The notes below the pieces were generated by a model that saw only the letters and a program-made list of their open reading frames with translations, made no database searches and had not been told where the DNA came from. DNA of 48,980 nt from Arthrobacter sp. 260 (GTDB lineage Bacteria > Actinomycetota > Actinomycetes > Actinomycetales > Micrococcaceae): assembly GCF_013116745.1 (NCBI RefSeq), contig NZ_JABFOE010000020.1:1-48980 (forward strand). Direction: 5' to 3'. Both the position numbers and the translations under genes were made by a program. Positions 16,511 through 24,801 of this stretch are shown here, piece after piece; position 1 is the first letter of the stretch; the number at the start of each line of letters is the position of its first letter.

Positions 16511-17482
16511 TTAGCCAGGTTTTTGGATCAGTCGGGGGAGGGCTTTGACGTAAGCGACCATGCCGAGGAGCTCGACCAAGGTTTGGGTAACGACGACCAG
16601 GGCTACGAGAGATAAAGGCTCAGGGAGGGCTAGTGCCAGTGGGAGGACGACCAGTGAGTTCCTAGTCGCCCCGCTGAAGACTACTGCGGTGGTGCTGCCT
16701 GCATCGAGGCGTGCTACGCGGGCTGTGAGTATCCCGACGGGGACCATGATGATGAGAAATCCGATGTAGATCGGGATGACGGCTAGAAGTGATGCGATCT
16801 CCTGGCCAGCGCCGACGATCTGGGACCCGATGACGGTGGCAAGGGTGAGCATCATGAGCGGGACCATGAGGGATTGCATCAAAGACATCAGGTGTTGCGC
16901 TGCCCGTGCTCCGTTCGCCCACCACTGGGTCAGTGCGGCGGCGACCAAGGGGATGATGATGAGCACGACCAGTGCTTCAATGAATGGTTCCGGTTCGATC
17001 GCAGAAACAAGATCCGAGCCGATAAAGATCAGTAGATAGAGCGGCAGGAGCAGCATCTGGGCGAGCATCAACAGTGGTGCGGCCGCGAGCAGTCGATCAC
17101 TGGATCCGCCGGCGAGGCCGGAGAACACAATGACGTAATCAATACACGGGGTGAGTAGGACCATCATGACCCCGACCAAAAGGGCCTGGTCATAGGCGAC
17201 GAACCGGGATAGACCGAACACGATGGCTGGCACGATCAGGAAGTTCAGGACCATCACGGTGGCCATGAATCGACCATCGCGTAAAGCCTGCCCAATTTTT
17301 GCGAAGGGGATGCCCAAGAACGTGGCAAATAACAACAGGCCTAGCACTGGATTGATGGCGGCCTCCAGCGGTTCAGCGGCGGTAGGCACTAACCATCCGA
17401 AGAGACCCCCGGCGACGATGGCTGCAAGGTACAGGTTGATTTGATGCCGTTCCATACCTGCAACGAGGCGAGCTGTATCCAC
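16511..17482 (-). CDS. ACR3-like arsenic resistance/bile-acid:Na symporter family
   Basis: This 323-aa protein has ten TM segments and motifs of the ACR3 branch of the BASS superfamily: LLTPCIDYVIVFSGLAGGSSDRLLAA, which carries the TM4 cysteine region, and VVFSGATRNSLVVLPLALALP in TM9. It probably exports arsenite (or antimonite). There is no arsR or arsC beside it, so substrate is less certain. The start may be GTG at 17482 or ATG at 17455; AGGCTGGA precedes the first. It is the last gene before the Xer-like site at 17.5 kb. Confidence 0.8.
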   Translation of the reverse strand: MDTARLVAGMERHQINLYLAAIVAGGLFGWLVPTAAEPLEAAINPVLGLLLFATFLGIPFAKIGQALRDGRFMATVMVLNFLIVPAIVFGLSRFVAYDQALLVGVMMVLLTPCIDYVIVFSGLAGGSSDRLLAAAPLLMLAQMLLLPLYLLIFIGSDLVSAIEPEPFIEALVVLIIIPLVAAALTQWWANGARAAQHLMSLMQSLMVPLMMLTLATVIGSQIVGAGQEIASLLAVIPIYIGFLIIMVPVGILTARVARLDAGSTTAVVFSGATRNSLVVLPLALALPEPLSLVALVVVTQTLVELLGMVAYVKALPRLIQKPG

Positions 17483-17541
17483 AGATCCAGCCTAAACCGT
17501 GCCGCTCCGCGCGGATCCGGACCGGCTTCATGTTCCCTCGT

Positions 17542-17564
17542 TGACGTATTAGAACGTTATCGGC
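17542..17564 (+). other. Xer/dif-like site, copy 1
   Basis: TGACGTAT, seven central bases and TTATCGGC. Read on the minus strand the arms are GCCGATAA and ATACGTCA, like XerC and XerD half-sites. It is identical over 23 bp to copy 2 (47172-47194) and shares both arms with copy 3 (48812-48833); all have one orientation. A serine-recombinase res subsite is an alternative. Confidence 0.5.
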
Positions 17565-17744
17565 GTCCCCCCACCGGTCTTTGGTTGCGGTGCTTGGACA
17601 AGGTGATCCACTGTCGTTTAGCGGGCCTTTTCGAATCATGTACTCTACTTGCCGTTCGTTGACGGGTCCGACAACGGGGAGCGCTGTCAATAGTTCCGCT
17701 CCAACTTCACCGCCAGCGGTGTGCTATCAGATTAGGCTCACCGT

Positions 17745-18983
17745 ATGGACCTTGACAGCGCATTGACGACATTCGACAAAGTAGCGGTGAATCTTGAGAA
17801 GCTTGAGAAGCTTGAGAAGCTTGAGAAGCTTGAGAAGCTTGAGAAGCTTGAGAAGGTTTGGGAACGAGCGCATCCGCATGTCCCAAATAGTCCTTCTATG
17901 GGCACTCATCCGGAATACACCACGCTCGCGCGCAACTGGCTTGATCTACTGCCGGGTCTGCCGCCTATCGACGGGTGGAGAATCACGGAGGGACTACCTG
18001 ACATCAACGCGTTGGGCTAGGCATTCCTTGATTATGCAGAGATCGGAGTACTGCCTCGTGATGCGTGGGCAGAGGCGGAAAGGCCCGGGGAAGAGCTCGC
18101 AACATATCGTCACCTTTTGGACCAAGCGCGCCGTCGAGTAATTGCCTCTCGACTGACAGAGCTGAGCACGCAGGTAACGGAACTTATTAGGAGAGTGGTC
18201 GAGCCGCTTCCTGCTCTAGCGGACCTGGATTTTTCTACCCCCTCCAATCGGGCACGAATCGAATCGGCAGAGGTCGATGAGATTGAAGCTTGTTTGACAG
18301 AAATTGAACGTCTTCTAGGCCAAACTGTGGATCGTAAAGGCAGATGGGGTGAGTTGCGTCGCCATCTTCGATTTGGCCAACCTCACGACTGGCACGAAAT
18401 TTCGACCTTCGATTGGCCGTCGGTGCAGTCAGACATCGAAGCAGCAAAAATTGGGGAGACGGATCCTGTTCCAGTACCAGATATTGACCTAGGAAGACTC
18501 AGTGAAACAAAGCTAACCGGGCAGGCAACGACTGGACTGGCCTGGAAAAATATGGACGACGATGGATTTGAGCGCCTTCTGTTCGACCTATTAGGCAATC
18601 TTCAGGGATACCGAAACGTCCAATGGTTGTCCAGAACCAACGCTGCAGATCGAGGTAGGGATCTTTCATTGGACCGCGTTCTAGAGGATGGTTCGGGAGA
18701 CATGCGGGTGGAGCGTGTCATTGTCCAAGCGAAGCACTATACGTCGAAATCCGTTTCTCCAATAGACGTTCACGGAACGTTGGCCAGCTTGCCCCTATGG
18801 GGGAAAATTGACGCTCTCATCATCGCGACCAGTAGCAGATTTACCAGCGACGCAATTGCGCTAATTGACCAACATAATAATCAACCGAACTCTGTACGCA
18901 TAGAGATGTGGCCTGACAGCAAACTTGAGGTGTTGTTAGGGCCGCGGCCGACGCTCGCTATCACCCACAAACTGCGTGATTAA
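17745..18983 (+). pseudogene. Mrr-like PD-(D/E)xK restriction endonuclease, one in-frame TAG
   Basis: One frame runs from ATG 17745 to TAA 18983 (412 codons) broken only by TAG at 18018-18020 (codon 92). Coding sequence continues in the same frame (AFLDYAEIGVLPRDAW), so this is a nonsense change or a readthrough codon, not two genes. The N-terminus holds seven LEK repeats encoded by a perfect 9-bp tandem. The C-terminal nuclease domain (about 265-412) has GFERLLFDLL, RGRDLSLDR (Asp306) and VIVQAKHY (Gln328, Lys330), matching the Mrr catalytic fold. Reinitiation at TTG 18117 could yield the domain alone. It probably cut foreign or modified DNA. Confidence 0.8.
17793..17855 (+). repeat. 9-bp tandem repeat CTTGAGAAG x 7, in frame
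   Basis: Seven perfect copies encode Leu-Glu-Lys repeats within the N-terminal helix of the Mrr-like gene. The unit length is a multiple of three, so copy-number change alters helix length without shifting frame. Perfect identity points to recent expansion by slippage. Confidence 0.95.
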
Positions 18984-19012
18984 CTTCTAGCCACCTACTA
19001 TCGTCGGTGCCA

Positions 19013-19031
19013 GCCGCCCGCGCAGGGCGGC
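19013..19031 (+). terminator. GC-rich stem-loop after the Mrr-like gene
   Basis: GCCGCCC (19013-19019) and GGGCGGC (19025-19031) form a 7-bp stem with a five-base loop 30 bases after the stop. No T-run follows, so terminator activity is uncertain. Confidence 0.4.
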
Positions 19032-19099
19032 GTTAACCACCGATGCGATGCTGCCTCGGGACATATCTGCTACTAGAGTCAGATGGATGGAGGACTGCA

Positions 19100-19840
19100 A
19101 TGACTTACGCGATTGAAATCGCGACGTCCACCCCGCGCGCTGGACGTCGTTTCGAGCCTATCCAGGAACGTGAGCTGCATCAGGATGCGCTGGCAGCAGT
19201 CCAAGGTCTACCAGGCGCTGCTCGCGGTCTAATTGTTGTGCCTGAGTTCGCAGGTCCGCTGGGCATACCTGACTTCACGGCGTATGTGGGCGATATCGAT
19301 CGCATCCGGCGCCGTCATCGCCTAGATGTAGATCCCGTGGTCAATGAGTTGGAATCAGGTATCGTGTCGGCGGCATATTCTAAGCGTCCCTCTAGCTCGC
19401 GAGATATTGCTCACGCACTGGGATGGCCAGTGGAGACTGTCGCTGAACGGCTACGGGGGCTAGTTAGACGGGGAGCCCTCATCGAAACATCGTCGGGCAA
19501 ATATGTGCGGCCAGAATCATTGGAGCCAAGCGGGCGTCTTTATGCTGTCGAAGCAAAGGTAAATGACTGGCGCTCCGCGCTCCGGCAGGTACGCACTTAT
19601 CGGGTTTGGGCGGACAGTTACGTCCTCATCATGGGGCCGCTAACGACGCGCGCGAGAGCAGCGGTAACGGCCGAAGTTAGGCGCGATCGTGGTGGGCTAG
19701 TCATAGAAGGTCACTGGGTTGACCGTCCTCGCCTGGGATACACCACAGCTCGCCGCCGAATCCAGGCCGCAGAATTGTTCGCGGCAGCGACCAGAGAGGG
19801 TCTAGGGCGTCCACCCCTCGCTCTGCGCGTACATGCGTAA
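19100..19840 (+). CDS. Winged-helix protein within a PD-(D/E)xK nuclease-like fold
   Basis: ATG at 19100 with GGAGG seven bases upstream gives 246 aa. Residues 43-60 (GLIVVPEFAGPLGIPDF, Glu49 and Asp58) and 147-170 (LYAVEAKVNDWRSALRQVRTY, Glu151, Lys153, Gln163) give a PD-(D/E)xK-like signature. Between them lies a winged-helix insert (about 84-140, SRDIAHALGWPVETVAERLRGLVRRGAL). The arrangement suggests a DNA-binding nuclease or a regulator derived from one. It is convergent with, and overlaps by 39 bp, the TIM-barrel-like gene. A role in defence is inferred from neighbours. Confidence 0.65.
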   Translation: MTYAIEIATSTPRAGRRFEPIQERELHQDALAAVQGLPGAARGLIVVPEFAGPLGIPDFTAYVGDIDRIRRRHRLDVDPVVNELESGIVSAAYSKRPSSSRDIAHALGWPVETVAERLRGLVRRGALIETSSGKYVRPESLEPSGRLYAVEAKVNDWRSALRQVRTYRVWADSYVLIMGPLTTRARAAVTAEVRRDRGGLVIEGHWVDRPRLGYTTARRRIQAAELFAAATREGLGRPPLALRVHA

Positions 19841-20971
19841 TCCCTGTTGGTAGGACGTGATCCAGGTGCTTGTCCTGTCGCGGAGTTCGGTGGCAACCCG
19901 GACCGCCGCCCAATTTGTAGCAGCCTCAGTGTACATTCGGTCGAGTTCGTTATAACGATCCCTATAGGATGACCCCGCACCTTGGATCCGCCGAACTGCA
20001 GCATCAAGCTGGACTACATGGTGACGAAATGACTCTTTTGGACCAGGCACAGTAGGTAGCCCGCCTAGCCGGGCCGCAAGTGAAGGATCCTGTTGCTCGA
20101 GAAGTGCACCGTCGCTCTTCTTGTCCAGTGTGCTCAAGAGTCCCAAGAGCGTTGGACGCTGGTACCAGCTTGCCTGCCCCGTGCTCTCAGCTCGTGTTAG
20201 GTAGTCAGTGAACGATACTACTCGTTGGCGTTTGTCCCATCCTGTGCCGACCGTTGTTGCGCCGGCAGCTACCGCGGGAAGTGCCGCGAAGTCTCCGTGA
20301 GAGACATGTACCGGCGCATACTCGCTGAGCGATCGAACTGTTCGGCATATTCCGTACACCTCATCGGCGGTCAATTTCGGCGGAAGCTCGTTGTCTGGCT
20401 GAACAAATGAGATAAACCATCCTTGTGGGGCTAGCGCCGCAAGCGCCCCCACATGAGCATCGAGGTCATGGCCGTCACTCCAAAAGGTACCTACGCCAGC
20501 GATAGTGAGCGAGGAGTGGGGCTGCAATTCCAAAGCCACCATCGATGTCTCAAGTGCGAGCGTGCTGATGTTGTTTAGACCCGAAGGGAGCAGAGGGGCT
20601 GGCGCGAGAAAAGGTGTGTTCAGTGCTGACTGGTGTTTGAAAACCCTTCGGACATGTTCGCGACGGTAAGCGTCTTGAGTTAGATCGCCGATTGGCCCAC
20701 CCCAAAGACTAAATTCGGCGTAGTAGCGGAAATCACCCACGCCCGGCATCTGAAGCGCGTGCGTAGTCGCATCAAACCAGACGGGCACACCAGCGTCCTG
20801 GAGTTCTTGGACGCGAGTTCCTATTCCGGGTTTCAGGCCCGGGCCACCGCGATGGATATAAGGCGACGCCCACGGAGTAAGGACGGCACCCGTGGTTGCC
20901 CCGCCGGTGTGCGCATCTGAAATCCACCCTGCTTGAAAGGAGCGGGGGCTGTCTTCGATAAAAGTGGTCAT
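19802..20971 (-). CDS. Unrecognised TIM-barrel-like protein paired with a kinase
   Basis: The 389-aa protein shows alternating short beta-strands and helices suggestive of a (beta/alpha)8 barrel: VPVWFDATTHALQMPG, MVALELQ, GWFISFVQ, PVHVSHGDFAALPAVAAGATTVGTGWD. The last two resemble strands 7 and 8 of a barrel. The final 100 residues are helical, with an arginine-rich coiled-coil look. I do not recognise a family; remote similarity to tRNA-guanine transglycosylase-like barrels is conceivable but not demonstrated. It overlaps the kinase by four bases (ATGA), so the two are co-translated and probably act together. Confidence 0.55.
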   Translation of the reverse strand: MTTFIEDSPRSFQAGWISDAHTGGATTGAVLTPWASPYIHRGGPGLKPGIGTRVQELQDAGVPVWFDATTHALQMPGVGDFRYYAEFSLWGGPIGDLTQDAYRREHVRRVFKHQSALNTPFLAPAPLLPSGLNNISTLALETSMVALELQPHSSLTIAGVGTFWSDGHDLDAHVGALAALAPQGWFISFVQPDNELPPKLTADEVYGICRTVRSLSEYAPVHVSHGDFAALPAVAAGATTVGTGWDKRQRVVSFTDYLTRAESTGQASWYQRPTLLGLLSTLDKKSDGALLEQQDPSLAARLGGLPTVPGPKESFRHHVVQLDAAVRRIQGAGSSYRDRYNELDRMYTEAATNWAAVRVATELRDRTSTWITSYQQGLRMYAQSEGWTP

Positions 20972-21810
20972 AGTGTCGCCTCCAGCGCATCACGGAGCGC
21001 GGCGGCGTTCCTAAACCGGCGAGCTGGTTGCGAATGAAGTGCTCGGCGTATGACCTCGGTCTGCTCCGGGCTCAGATCAGGCCGATGCTCCTCAAGGGGT
21101 TTCATTGCGCCGCTCTTAAGTCTTGAAATGTACTCGTAATCGTCGCCTGTCCATGGATATGGCGAGACACCAGAAAGGGCAGTGTACATAAGGATGCCGA
21201 CCTGAAATACGTCCGACATTGGCATAGGACCGCCGCTGTAACTGTTGAGGTGTTCAGGAGTTAGATACCCGGGTGTACCCGGCTGGCCCGCAACAGTGAC
21301 GCCGGAGCGCAACGTATGGCGGGCGAACCCGAAGTCGAGAACTTTGTAGGTGCCGGTACTGAGCCTGCGAACGTTGTTTGCGCTTAAGTCACGATGGATT
21401 ACAGACTTCTCATGCCCTGCTGCTAGACCATTAGCTACTTGTACACCCATGGATTTTGCATCTGTCCACGTCCACGGTGCTGTGAAAAGATTACCTAAAT
21501 CATCGCCGTCTAAGTACTCCTCGATCCACGCCGCAGCGTGGACCGGCGAGCCCAGCTCTACCAAATCGGATTCAACCTTCACCACGTTAGGGTTGGCGAT
21601 GCTCGCCAGCAGCTGCACCTCGCGCTCTGCGCGTTTTAGAGTCTCACCGGTCGTGAACTCAAGCGCCACCACTTTCAATACAAAGGTATGACCATCTCTT
21701 GAAACTCGGCGTACAGCCTTCTGTCCTCCGACGGCACCGATCGCGCCCTCATCTGATAATCCGAGTACTGCAACTGCTTCTGCTACGAGCTTGTCATCCG
21801 CGACGGTCAT
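20968..21810 (-). CDS. Hanks-type Ser/Thr protein kinase
   Basis: The 280-aa cytoplasmic kinase has the full catalytic set: Lys46 (FVLKVV), Glu64 in helix C, HRDLSANN (Asp141, Asn146), DFG (159-161), GTPGYLTPE (178-186) and a conserved Asp in MSDVFQVG. It has no TM segment or sensor domain, unlike PknB-type housekeeping kinases. The glycine-rich loop is poor (GAVGGQKAVRRV). Its stop overlaps the start of the TIM-barrel-like gene. Small soluble kinases tied to one partner are common in phage-defence and regulatory modules; the partner or host protein it phosphorylates is unknown. Confidence 0.85.
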   Translation of the reverse strand: MTVADDKLVAEAVAVLGLSDEGAIGAVGGQKAVRRVSRDGHTFVLKVVALEFTTGETLKRAEREVQLLASIANPNVVKVESDLVELGSPVHAAAWIEEYLDGDDLGNLFTAPWTWTDAKSMGVQVANGLAAGHEKSVIHRDLSANNVRRLSTGTYKVLDFGFARHTLRSGVTVAGQPGTPGYLTPEHLNSYSGGPMPMSDVFQVGILMYTALSGVSPYPWTGDDYEYISRLKSGAMKPLEEHRPDLSPEQTEVIRRALHSQPARRFRNAAALRDALEATL

Positions 21811-21923
21811 TGGACGAACTTACCCGCGTCTTTAGTGCAGCTTGTTCTGTGTCGGACTACGGCGTGTCGCCGGAGGCGACTTTCGCCTTGCTGAGGCCGC
21901 CTGAATGGGAGAGAACAGCGGAA

Positions 21924-22454
21924 CTAGAGCCGGAGATCGACCGCTGCTTTCCTCCATAGCTTCCCTGCCGAGTACGCGTGTTCCTGTTCAGGACCCATCT
22001 GGTCCTTGTTCAGCGGTGCACGCGATTTCTTCCGTAAGTCGGCTTCGGCCTTGTCTAGGACTTCTTCATTATTGAGTACCAGGAAGCTCAGTAAAAGGTT
22101 ATTGTTCATCCACTCTGTAAGTAACGCGTCATCGTTCCTTGAGATGCCGGGATGAGCCGATTTGCCTCGCCAGATAGCTCGGTAGCCAGCGAGAGACGAC
22201 AGAGTGCGCCGCAGCGCGGAGCCTGAAGTGGGTAGTCGATGGTGTTTGGCTCGCGTCCTCAGATTTGTTGCCTTTCCCACGTACAGAAGATCTCCCATTT
22301 CTAAGGGTATGAGAGTAGACGGCCAGTCAAAGGAAACCGGGAGCGGGCCGTCAAGGTACCACCGGTAAAGGCCAGGTTCGCCGACCGGGGTTAAAGGCCA
22401 GGCTTCATTGGGGCGCAAAGAGTCGGTCCACATTCCGACGGCAAAAGACCCCAT
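21924..22454 (-). CDS. GIY-YIG nuclease-like protein
   Basis: ATG at 22454 (AAAGGA six bases upstream) gives 176 aa. GLYRWYL (28-34) and LLYVGKATNLRTRAKHH (56-72) match the GIY and YIG halves with the conserved Arg, and a Glu-containing helix (LLTEWMNNN) follows. A TTG at 22493 overlapping the recombinase stop is an alternative start. Such proteins nick or cut DNA, but small GIY-YIG domain proteins can also be DNA-binding. It lies between the recombinase and kinase genes on the same strand and may share their transcript. Confidence 0.75.
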   Translation of the reverse strand: MGSFAVGMWTDSLRPNEAWPLTPVGEPGLYRWYLDGPLPVSFDWPSTLIPLEMGDLLYVGKATNLRTRAKHHRLPTSGSALRRTLSSLAGYRAIWRGKSAHPGISRNDDALLTEWMNNNLLLSFLVLNNEEVLDKAEADLRKKSRAPLNKDQMGPEQEHAYSAGKLWRKAAVDLRL

Positions 22455-22489
22455 AGCATTCCTTTCACTGAGTCTTGCTGCCTGCAGTC

Positions 22490-23062
22490 TCAAGGCGTTC
22501 GCTTCACTATGCGGTACACCGTACTCCGAGCAACCTTGAATAGCTCTGCGATTTCGGTGGTGGTGTGTTGTCCTCCCTTATATAGGGAGATGAGGTGTGC
22601 CTCCTGGCTTTTGGTGAGTTTGGGTTGTTTGCCGCGGAGCTTGCCTTTGGCTCGGGCGACTTGCATGCCTTCGCGGGTGCGGGCGCGGATGAGGTCTGAT
22701 TCGAATTCGGCGACCATGGCGAGGACGTTGAAGAGGAGCCGGCCGACGGGGTCGGTGAGGTCGTGAACGGATCCGCCGATGCTGAGTTTCACGTTCCTCT
22801 TGGTGAGGTCTTCGATAATGTCGCGGGCGTCGGGGAGTGACCGGGCGAGTCGGTCGAGTTTGGTGATGACGAGGGTGTCACCGGCTCTGCAGGCGGCGAG
22901 GGCTTCGCGCAGTCCTGGTCGTTCGCGGTTGGTGCCGGTGAGTCCGTGGTCGACGTAGATCCGGTCTTCGGGGACATTGAGTGCGGCGAGTCCGTTGCGT
23001 TGGGCAGTGAGGTCTTGTTCGTTGGTGGATACGCGTGCGTATCCGATGATGTGTCCGGCCAT
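22490..23062 (-). CDS. Serine recombinase of resolvase/invertase family
   Basis: The 190-aa protein has the resolvase N-terminal catalytic domain: IGYARVSTNEQDL with the nucleophilic serine, ITKLDRLARS, and a C-terminal helix-turn-helix (TTEIAELFKVARSTVYRIVKR). It catalyses site-specific DNA resolution or inversion. The start lies in a 25-bp tandem duplication, so the promoter-proximal ATG at 23087 is out of frame with the gene. No Tn3 transposase is present. Whether it acts on the repeated Xer/res-like sites is untested. Confidence 0.9.
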   Translation of the reverse strand: MAGHIIGYARVSTNEQDLTAQRNGLAALNVPEDRIYVDHGLTGTNRERPGLREALAACRAGDTLVITKLDRLARSLPDARDIIEDLTKRNVKLSIGGSVHDLTDPVGRLLFNVLAMVAEFESDLIRARTREGMQVARAKGKLRGKQPKLTKSQEAHLISLYKGGQHTTTEIAELFKVARSTVYRIVKRTP

Positions 23063-23094
23063 GAGTCTTGATGATGTGTCCGGCCATGAGTCTT
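23045..23094 (-). repeat. 25-bp tandem duplication over the recombinase start
   Basis: Two perfect 25-bp copies (23045-23069 and 23070-23094) each contain the ATG and first codons (MAGHII). Because 25 is not a multiple of three, the upstream ATG opens a 69-codon false frame, while the inner ATG at 23062 is in frame. A TACAGT box seven bases upstream of the outer ATG fits a leaderless promoter for the single-copy state. Confidence 0.9.
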
Positions 23095-23382
23095 ACTGTA
23101 GCGCTAGAGCTACCTAAGCGAGACAGTTTTACGGGCGGGGTATACGCGAATCCAAGAGCTGTGACTGTTAGTTAGGAATGGCGGTTAATCGCAGCTTCAG
23201 TTGGCGGTCCTGTCGTCCTATTTGACGATCCCCAACCACGACACCAGGTTGTGAAAATCCATACGCGGGTCTGCATAAGCGGGGCGAGTCGAAAAGTCGG
23301 CATCCCGAGTTCGACTCGTATTGTGGACCGGGAGATTAGTGGCATCTGCGCATAATCTGTAGTGAACACCTTTAGGAGCCAT
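23063..23382. other. Gene-free interval, recombinase to hypothetical gene
   Basis: Beyond the 25-bp duplication this interval has the inverted repeat GTAGC-GCTAGA-GCTAC near 23098-23113, next to the recombinase promoter. The rest shows no supported gene. AGGAG ahead of the ATG at 23383 is the ribosome-binding site of the next gene. Confidence 0.5.
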
Positions 23383-23988
23383 ATGCCGTTTGAATCGCAC
23401 CTGCCTCCCGTCGGGCCCTCTTGGGCTGGTCCACCTTGGCACGTGCAGCCGGGGAGTACCGCACTGTCGGTCGAAATTGGGCGTTCATCCTCGACTGTTG
23501 TTCGGTTAGAGGGCGCTGCTGTCTATCAACAGGGTCTCGTCCTACGGTTGGTGGTGCGAATCCGGGAAACTGATCCTGAGCAATGGCGCCGAGCCCTCCG
23601 GGGCTTCACGATGTTCGGTGAACATCGTGCCCATGCCCCACTAACACCCCCGGGATTGATTTGGGGTGTCGAATTCCCCGACGGTAGGCGGACCTCCACA
23701 GAGGCTGAATCGCCATGGGCAGCAGGTGCCCCCGAGGGAGCGGAGATCGATACGTGGGCACCGGATCATCCCATCATTGAAGCCATCGGGGGACCACCGA
23801 GCCGGTTCGCCGATAGTTGGAGTCGAGAAGTATGGCTGTGGCCGCTCCCGCCACCGGGCGTGCTGAATTTCTCCTGTTCTTGGCCGGAGCGGAGCATCTC
23901 ACCGACTACAACTGCGACCGAGATCGGAACAACACTGAGCGAGGCGGCTTCGCAGACCACGCCAATCTGGCCTGACGAATCTAAGTAG
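23383..23988 (+). CDS. Hypothetical actinobacterial protein
   Basis: ATG at 23383 with AGGAG five bases upstream gives 201 aa, soluble and without a signal peptide. It contains GLVLRLVVRIRETDP, LIWGVEFPDGRR and EVWLWPLPPPGVLNFSCSWPERSI. The last motif is typical of a conserved actinobacterial family without known function that appears beside many unrelated genes. It stands alone between the recombinase cluster and the DUF1232 group. Confidence 0.7.
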   Translation: MPFESHLPPVGPSWAGPPWHVQPGSTALSVEIGRSSSTVVRLEGAAVYQQGLVLRLVVRIRETDPEQWRRALRGFTMFGEHRAHAPLTPPGLIWGVEFPDGRRTSTEAESPWAAGAPEGAEIDTWAPDHPIIEAIGGPPSRFADSWSREVWLWPLPPPGVLNFSCSWPERSISPTTTATEIGTTLSEAASQTTPIWPDESK

Positions 23989-24091
23989 CAACAGGTGAGC
24001 CCGATCGACGCGAGTTGTCGCGGTTGGCCATCGGCTTACGGGCGAACTAAGACGGTCGGGATGGGACTGCTTGAAGAGGCCAGTTGATGGC

Positions 24092-24496
24092 TCATTGCTT
24101 CCTTCGATTCATGCCCTGAACGATGAGCAATGCGAGGGCTCCGGTAAGACCGATGAAGAGCAGCCCGGGGGCGAGTTCGGAAAGATTCCCCAGCGCATTG
24201 GGCTCACCATAGGTCGGCGCGTAGATTGGAATGCCGGTCTCTGAATCAACTACAACGGTGTCGGCATATAGTGCAGGTTCTGGGCCTGAGTAGTAACCGA
24301 TAATCCAAAGTATTCCTACGCCGATCATGAATGAGACAAGAATCCACGCACTGTAAAAGTACGGATTCCTCCGATGGGTCACGGTGGCAGATTCACTGCC
24401 GGGTTCGTATTGACCAAGATCACAGGGCGCCGAACCCGCCCCAACTTCAGTGATTTGGACTGCGTCTGTCGTTTGGTCTCTCTGAAAGTTCCCCAT
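24092..24496 (-). CDS. Small two-TM membrane protein of unknown function
   Basis: ATG at 24496 gives 134 aa. A polar N-terminus of about 45 residues precedes a TM helix (AWILVSFMIGVGILWIIGYY), an outside loop of about 35 residues and a second TM helix near the C-terminus. TACCGT lies six bases before the ATG, consistent with a leaderless transcript; no Shine-Dalgarno is visible. No family is recognised. The longer upstream open frame is basic and low in sense-like composition, and was rejected. Confidence 0.5.
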   Translation of the reverse strand: MGNFQRDQTTDAVQITEVGAGSAPCDLGQYEPGSESATVTHRRNPYFYSAWILVSFMIGVGILWIIGYYSGPEPALYADTVVVDSETGIPIYAPTYGEPNALGNLSELAPGLLFIGLTGALALLIVQGMNRRKQ

Positions 24497-24801
24497 AGAG
24501 CGACGGTACCCGAATACCCGATGATGATCCGATAAACGGATCGTCGAGGGCCGCCAAGGGATGAACCGCCCCGGACAAGTACCTACAGCACGAGGCCGGT
24601 TTCTCTGCCGCCCATCAGGGCTAGGTGAAGTAGACCATCTGAATCGGGCACTGCATCTTCCAATCGTTCCGAGGCCCAACCGAGGCAGGTAGAGGGCAGT
24701 ATTATGGCTGGCACGCGGGGCAAGCCTACGGACCGGCACGCCGGATTTTGCCGCAGACAGGCTTGGGTACGCGCCGCTGCCCTTGATTCGTCTGGGATGT
24801 G
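24497..24801. other. Gene-free interval
   Basis: About 300 bases between a small membrane protein and the DUF1232 gene. Open frames here are short or run on from neighbours and have no ribosome-binding site. I see no terminator, repeat or RNA structure worth naming. Confidence 0.4.

Noticed and set aside
22490..23062. Tn3-family transposon
   Set aside because: No transposase or 38-bp terminal repeats found; only the recombinase is present.
23309..23335. tRNA-like T-arm (GAGTTCGACTC)
   Set aside because: No acceptor, D or anticodon stem can be formed around it.
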